NCBI GenBank assembly: GCA_013397935.1
Contig: VZRN01001859.1
Location: 501,247 to 565,246, forward strand
Origin: Dasyornis broadbenti
Taxonomy: Eukaryota > Chordata > Aves > Passeriformes > Dasyornithidae
Length of the DNA: 64,000 nt
Direction: 5' to 3'
The notes under the pieces were generated by a model that made no database searches, was not told the DNA's origin, and was given only the letters and a program-made list of their open reading frames with translations. Position 1 is the stretch's first letter; the number at the start of each line of letters is the position of its first letter. Both the position numbers and the translations under genes were made by a program. Positions 60,794 through 64,000 of the stretch are shown in pieces.

Positions 60794-63455
60794 TTGGAGT
60801 GATGGCTTATAAGCTATGATAGTTTTCTGAGGGGTTAGAAAGTCAAATATTATCCATAATGAATCTCAGCTTCTGTTGGAAAAAAATTGTAATTTATAAC
60901 AATTTATTTTGATTGCTGATGCTTCTGAGGCTCTCCTTTCTAAAGAGACATGTGGTTTGGGTGTGCAGGAGATGGCCTAACTGAAACTTAGTAAACCGTG
61001 TATGGTTAATTGTGTGACAATGACTATAGGTCATGCTGTTTGAGGCTTGCATCCTGCAAAGTGCAGGAAAAGGAAAGGGTAGAGAGGGCCAAGGACTCAG
61101 CAGACTGTCCTTGCTGGGGTGTCCTCAGGTGGATGGTTCAGCTGCAGTAAGCAGCTGTGTCTGGAAAAGGAATGCAGTAAAGAAACCAAGTGTGGGTTCA
61201 TCCCATGCTTCTGTGGACCATTGATCACCATTTTAAAATCCTTTTCTGTGGAAGATGGTTGTCCCCATCAGATTTGAACAGAACCTCCCTGACTAGAGTA
61301 TGCTAAGCCTTTATTAACATGTAAATATTTGTCTTGTTAATGCATATCTGGAAACTGGACTGTCTTCCAAATAAAAACAATGAAGGAGCAGAGCAGAAAT
61401 TCTGCTACCCTTGTGCACCGCAGAGAAATGTCTAAAACATTCAGCAAAGCATTTTCTTTGTTAAATCAAAGTGCACAATGTTGACCCTTTGTAAGAACAC
61501 TGTTATGCATTTTTAATGGGAATAGTGTGAGCAGTTGAGAAGCTGCATAATGAATTTCATGCATTTCACTATGTGTTTGTTCTAGTTTGTGCCCTCACAG
61601 TCAAAAGAGGGGAATCACATACCTTGAAAATAATGTTCATAAGTAGTAAGAAGCTTCAGTATGAATACTGTATTCTAATTATACCTTGTATATTAGCATT
61701 TAATTTCTGCTAAAGGGCTCACTCAGAATGAACCATAGAATTTTATAGTGAAAGCTTGTTCTGATAACTAACATAAATTTAAAAGCATCTGCAGAGAACA
61801 TTAAGATTTGCAATATCACAATAAATAAAGAAAAGATAATTTTAAGTTTTAGTCATGTATCAAGGTTAAATATAATATTCCTTTCCCATTCAGCAATTTT
61901 TATCATCTCCAAATAATTAACTTATGCTACTTTTTTTTGTTTTGTTTTGGCATTTCACAATAAATAGCAAACCACTCTCCCTCTCTTTTTCCTGCCAACA
62001 TGTAGTGTGATTTAGTTATCTCAGGTATTTTCCTACAGGGAGGGGCAGTTTATACCCTGAAGAAGCAAAGTATGAACAGGCAAAGACTGTTGGATGTATA
62101 CCTTCCTTGGAATCACACTGCACAACCAGTGCAGGGTGAAGGAGCCACAGTACAAATGGCAACCTGGCCAGCAATTACGTAAGGACAGGAGAAGTGGTTA
62201 TAGCTCTGGTAGCTCACAGGAAGTAAGGCAGTTCCTGAAACAGCAGGATATGAGCTGCTAGAGCACTAACCTTGCTCATAATGATCTTAAAAAACATGTC
62301 TTTTTTAGTATAAAGTAGCAGCTTTAATCTCTAGAAAATAGTGTTATCATTGAAACTTGCAATATATAGAGGGAGTTGAAATTATTTTGTAAAGCACTTT
62401 ACATAGTTAAAAAAAGTGCACCAAATTCTAAATGCTTAAAAGTATTAAACCAAGCAGGCTGGACTTTGAAGCTAGTGTTTAGCATAGACATAAACCCCCA
62501 TAAGGAATTGCAGCTTTTCTTACTGTGCAGAGAAACAATTTAAAAATATCTCTGGGATGTTTGTTATCTCAATCTGGTAGAATTAGGAGAGCCTAATGAA
62601 GCCATTCCCTTTGCAAACTTATGTCACAATTAAACTTTCTTTATTCCAACTATGACACAAATGTGACATACTTCCTTCTCTCCAGCAAAAGTAAAGGGAA
62701 TGGCAGCTGTCCTGAAAATGTTTATTGGTCTTCTTTTATGTGTAAGATTGTTAGTATTTCCTCTCAACCGAAGGGAAAAGAAGGGAATGGATACCACTAT
62801 GCATGAAATGTGGAAGATGTAAATAAAAGATTGTAGTGTTTCTGAAGTGTTTTTACAATTGCATTATGCTGTGAAGCGTTCTATATAATTTAGCCTTTCC
62901 CTCTCAACATTATTTACTCTTCCTATCTGTTGGAAAGGTATTTCTATTATAATGACATCTAGGAGTCTGAGTTCTGTAAACTGGGAGTTACTTTCAATAG
63001 CTTTCAGTAGCTGCCCACAATAGGCAGTGGTTTGAAACAGAATTTGCCTTCATCTCATTCACTCTCATGAAAAACATTTTACAGATTTCCTTGTGAAGGT
63101 GAAGAAGCTCACTACAGGTTAATGTCAAAGCATTGTTGAGGTTGTTTGATTAAAAGAAAACCAAACTAATTTTAGCACATATAGGGGAAGACAGGAAGGG
63201 GGAAATAGCTAGTTTATTTTAGGGTTGCACAGTATCTTGTTTTTCCTGGAAGAAAGGAAGCATGAGGAAGATGGCTTCCTGTTCTGTAGACCAAAATCTC
63301 ACTGCGTATTTTGCAGCATGTGGCAAGTAATTTGTACACTCCCTCCATGTTCAAGTTAAAGGGAAGGGCTAGAAGATGCCGATAGTCTTGGCTCTATTAA
63401 AGAAAAGCTGATGCTCTGTGTACCCACAACAGCTTCATCTAACTCAGTGCTGAAG
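60794..63455. other. Non-coding sequence
   Basis: No exon, RNA gene or recognised repeat. Short T-runs (about 61,931) and A-rich runs only. Bases 62,030-62,270 are somewhat less AT-rich but match nothing I recognise. Confidence 0.55.
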
Positions 63456-63770
63456 GAATCATAGAATGGTTTGGGTTGGAAGGGGCCTTTAAAAATCATC
63501 TCGTTCCAACTTCTCTGTCATGGGCAGGGAAATTTCCACTAGACCACGTTGCTCAGAGCCCCATCCAACCAGGCCCTGAACACTGCCAGGATGGGGCATC
63601 AACAGGTTCTCCGGGCAACCTGTTCCAGTGCCTCACTGCCCGCATTGTGAAGAATTTCTTCCTTATAACCAGTCAAAATCTACCCTCTCTCAGTTTAAAA
63701 CTGTTGCCCCTTCTAGCACTAGAAGCCCTGGTAAAAACTCTTTTTGCCATCTGTCTTATAAGCCTCCTTA
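63456..63770 (-). mobile_element. CR1 LINE, 3' part (antisense)
   Basis: The plus strand opens GAATCATAGAATGGTTTGGG, then TTGGAAGGGGCC and TCGTTCCAACTTC. It continues through the familiar antisense CR1 3' region (GCTCAGAGCCCCATCCAACC, GGCAACCTGTTCCAGTGCCT, AGTTTAAAACTGTTGCCCC). It stops at AAGCCTCCTT exactly where a second CR1 tail begins. This is the CCAACCCCCCTGCC-type subfamily, different from the copies at 25 and 31.6 kb. It contains no intact coding sequence. Confidence 0.95.
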
Positions 63771-64000
63771 TCACAGAATCACACAGAATCAATTAGGTTA
63801 GAAAAGACCTCAAATCCAACCTATGACCCAACACTACCCTGTTCGACTAGACTATGGCACTGAGTGCCATGTCCAGTCTTCCCTTAAACACCTCCAGGGA
63901 TGGTGACTCCCCCACCTTCCTGGGCAGCCCGTTCCAATGTCTCATCACTCTTTCTGGGAAGAAGTGCTTCCTAATGTCCAATCTAAACTTCCCCTTGAAC
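63771..64000 (-). mobile_element. CR1 LINE, 3' part (antisense, runs off window)
   Basis: It begins TCACAGAATCACACAGAATC followed by AATTAGGTTAGAAAAGACCT, a fresh CR1 3' tail in the same orientation as its neighbour. It continues through CACCTCCAGGGATGGTGACT and GGGCAGCCCGTTCCAATGTC to the window edge. The subfamily differs from the adjoining copy, so this is a separate insertion. Its 5' extent lies outside the window. Confidence 0.95.

Noticed and set aside
60000..60812. Several overlapping 70-107-codon plus-strand frames
   Set aside because: They lie mostly within the minus-strand solo LTR and are antisense translations of its GC-richer sequence, in three different frames.
1..64000. CRISPR array, tRNA, rRNA, operon or bacterial mobile element
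   Set aside because: No regularly spaced repeat array, cloverleaf, rRNA block or ribosome-binding-site/ORF series was seen; the sequence is vertebrate in character throughout.

Overview
The window looks like avian nuclear DNA: AT-rich, almost free of open reading frames longer than 100-150 codons, and carrying CR1 LINE fragments (several with the TCATAGAATCAT-type antisense 3' end) plus three solo LTRs of the family that begins TGTCCTGGTTT and ends GTTAAACCACAACA. From memory, LTRs of this kind are common in Neoaves and not typical of galliforms, so a neoavian bird (songbird, parrot, falcon or similar) is the best guess. No bacterial, organellar or exogenous viral gene organisation is present.

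Layout. Bases 1-170 are dense in CpG and look like the edge of a CpG island or promoter. A good splice donor follows at 342/343, so the left edge probably holds a first, perhaps mostly untranslated, exon of a plus-strand gene that I cannot name. No convincing coding exon was found in the remaining ~63.5 kb, which reads as a long intron or an intergenic desert. From 349 to about 25 kb it is AT-rich single-copy-like sequence with two short CR1 tails (about 4.4 kb and 12.7 kb), A-tracts and one 29-bp tandem duplication. At 25.04-25.95 kb lies a CR1 whose 5' part is inverted against its 3' part, the structure expected from twin priming. A second minus-strand CR1 lies at 31.58-32.01 kb. From 32 to 48 kb there are several small tandem duplications, a pyrimidine tract, a TATC/TGTC microsatellite, a 23-bp dispersed repeat, a long T-tract and a strong hairpin. 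Solo LTRs lie at 48.0-48.5 kb (+), 56.2-56.7 kb (+) and 60.2-60.8 kb (-); the last two have recognisable 5-bp target duplications. Between the first two, about 53.0-54.3 kb has the texture of conserved non-coding enhancer DNA and contains a 33-bp near-perfect palindrome. A 33-base run of N at 57,902 is an assembly gap next to a poly(A) run. The window ends in two abutting minus-strand CR1 copies (63.46-64.0 kb).

There is no evidence of interacting genes, an operon, or a new defence or mobile system. The observations most worth following are the twin-primed CR1, the recent short tandem duplications, the hairpin and palindrome, and the possible conserved elements. Conservation, expression and repeat-library matches could not be tested here.
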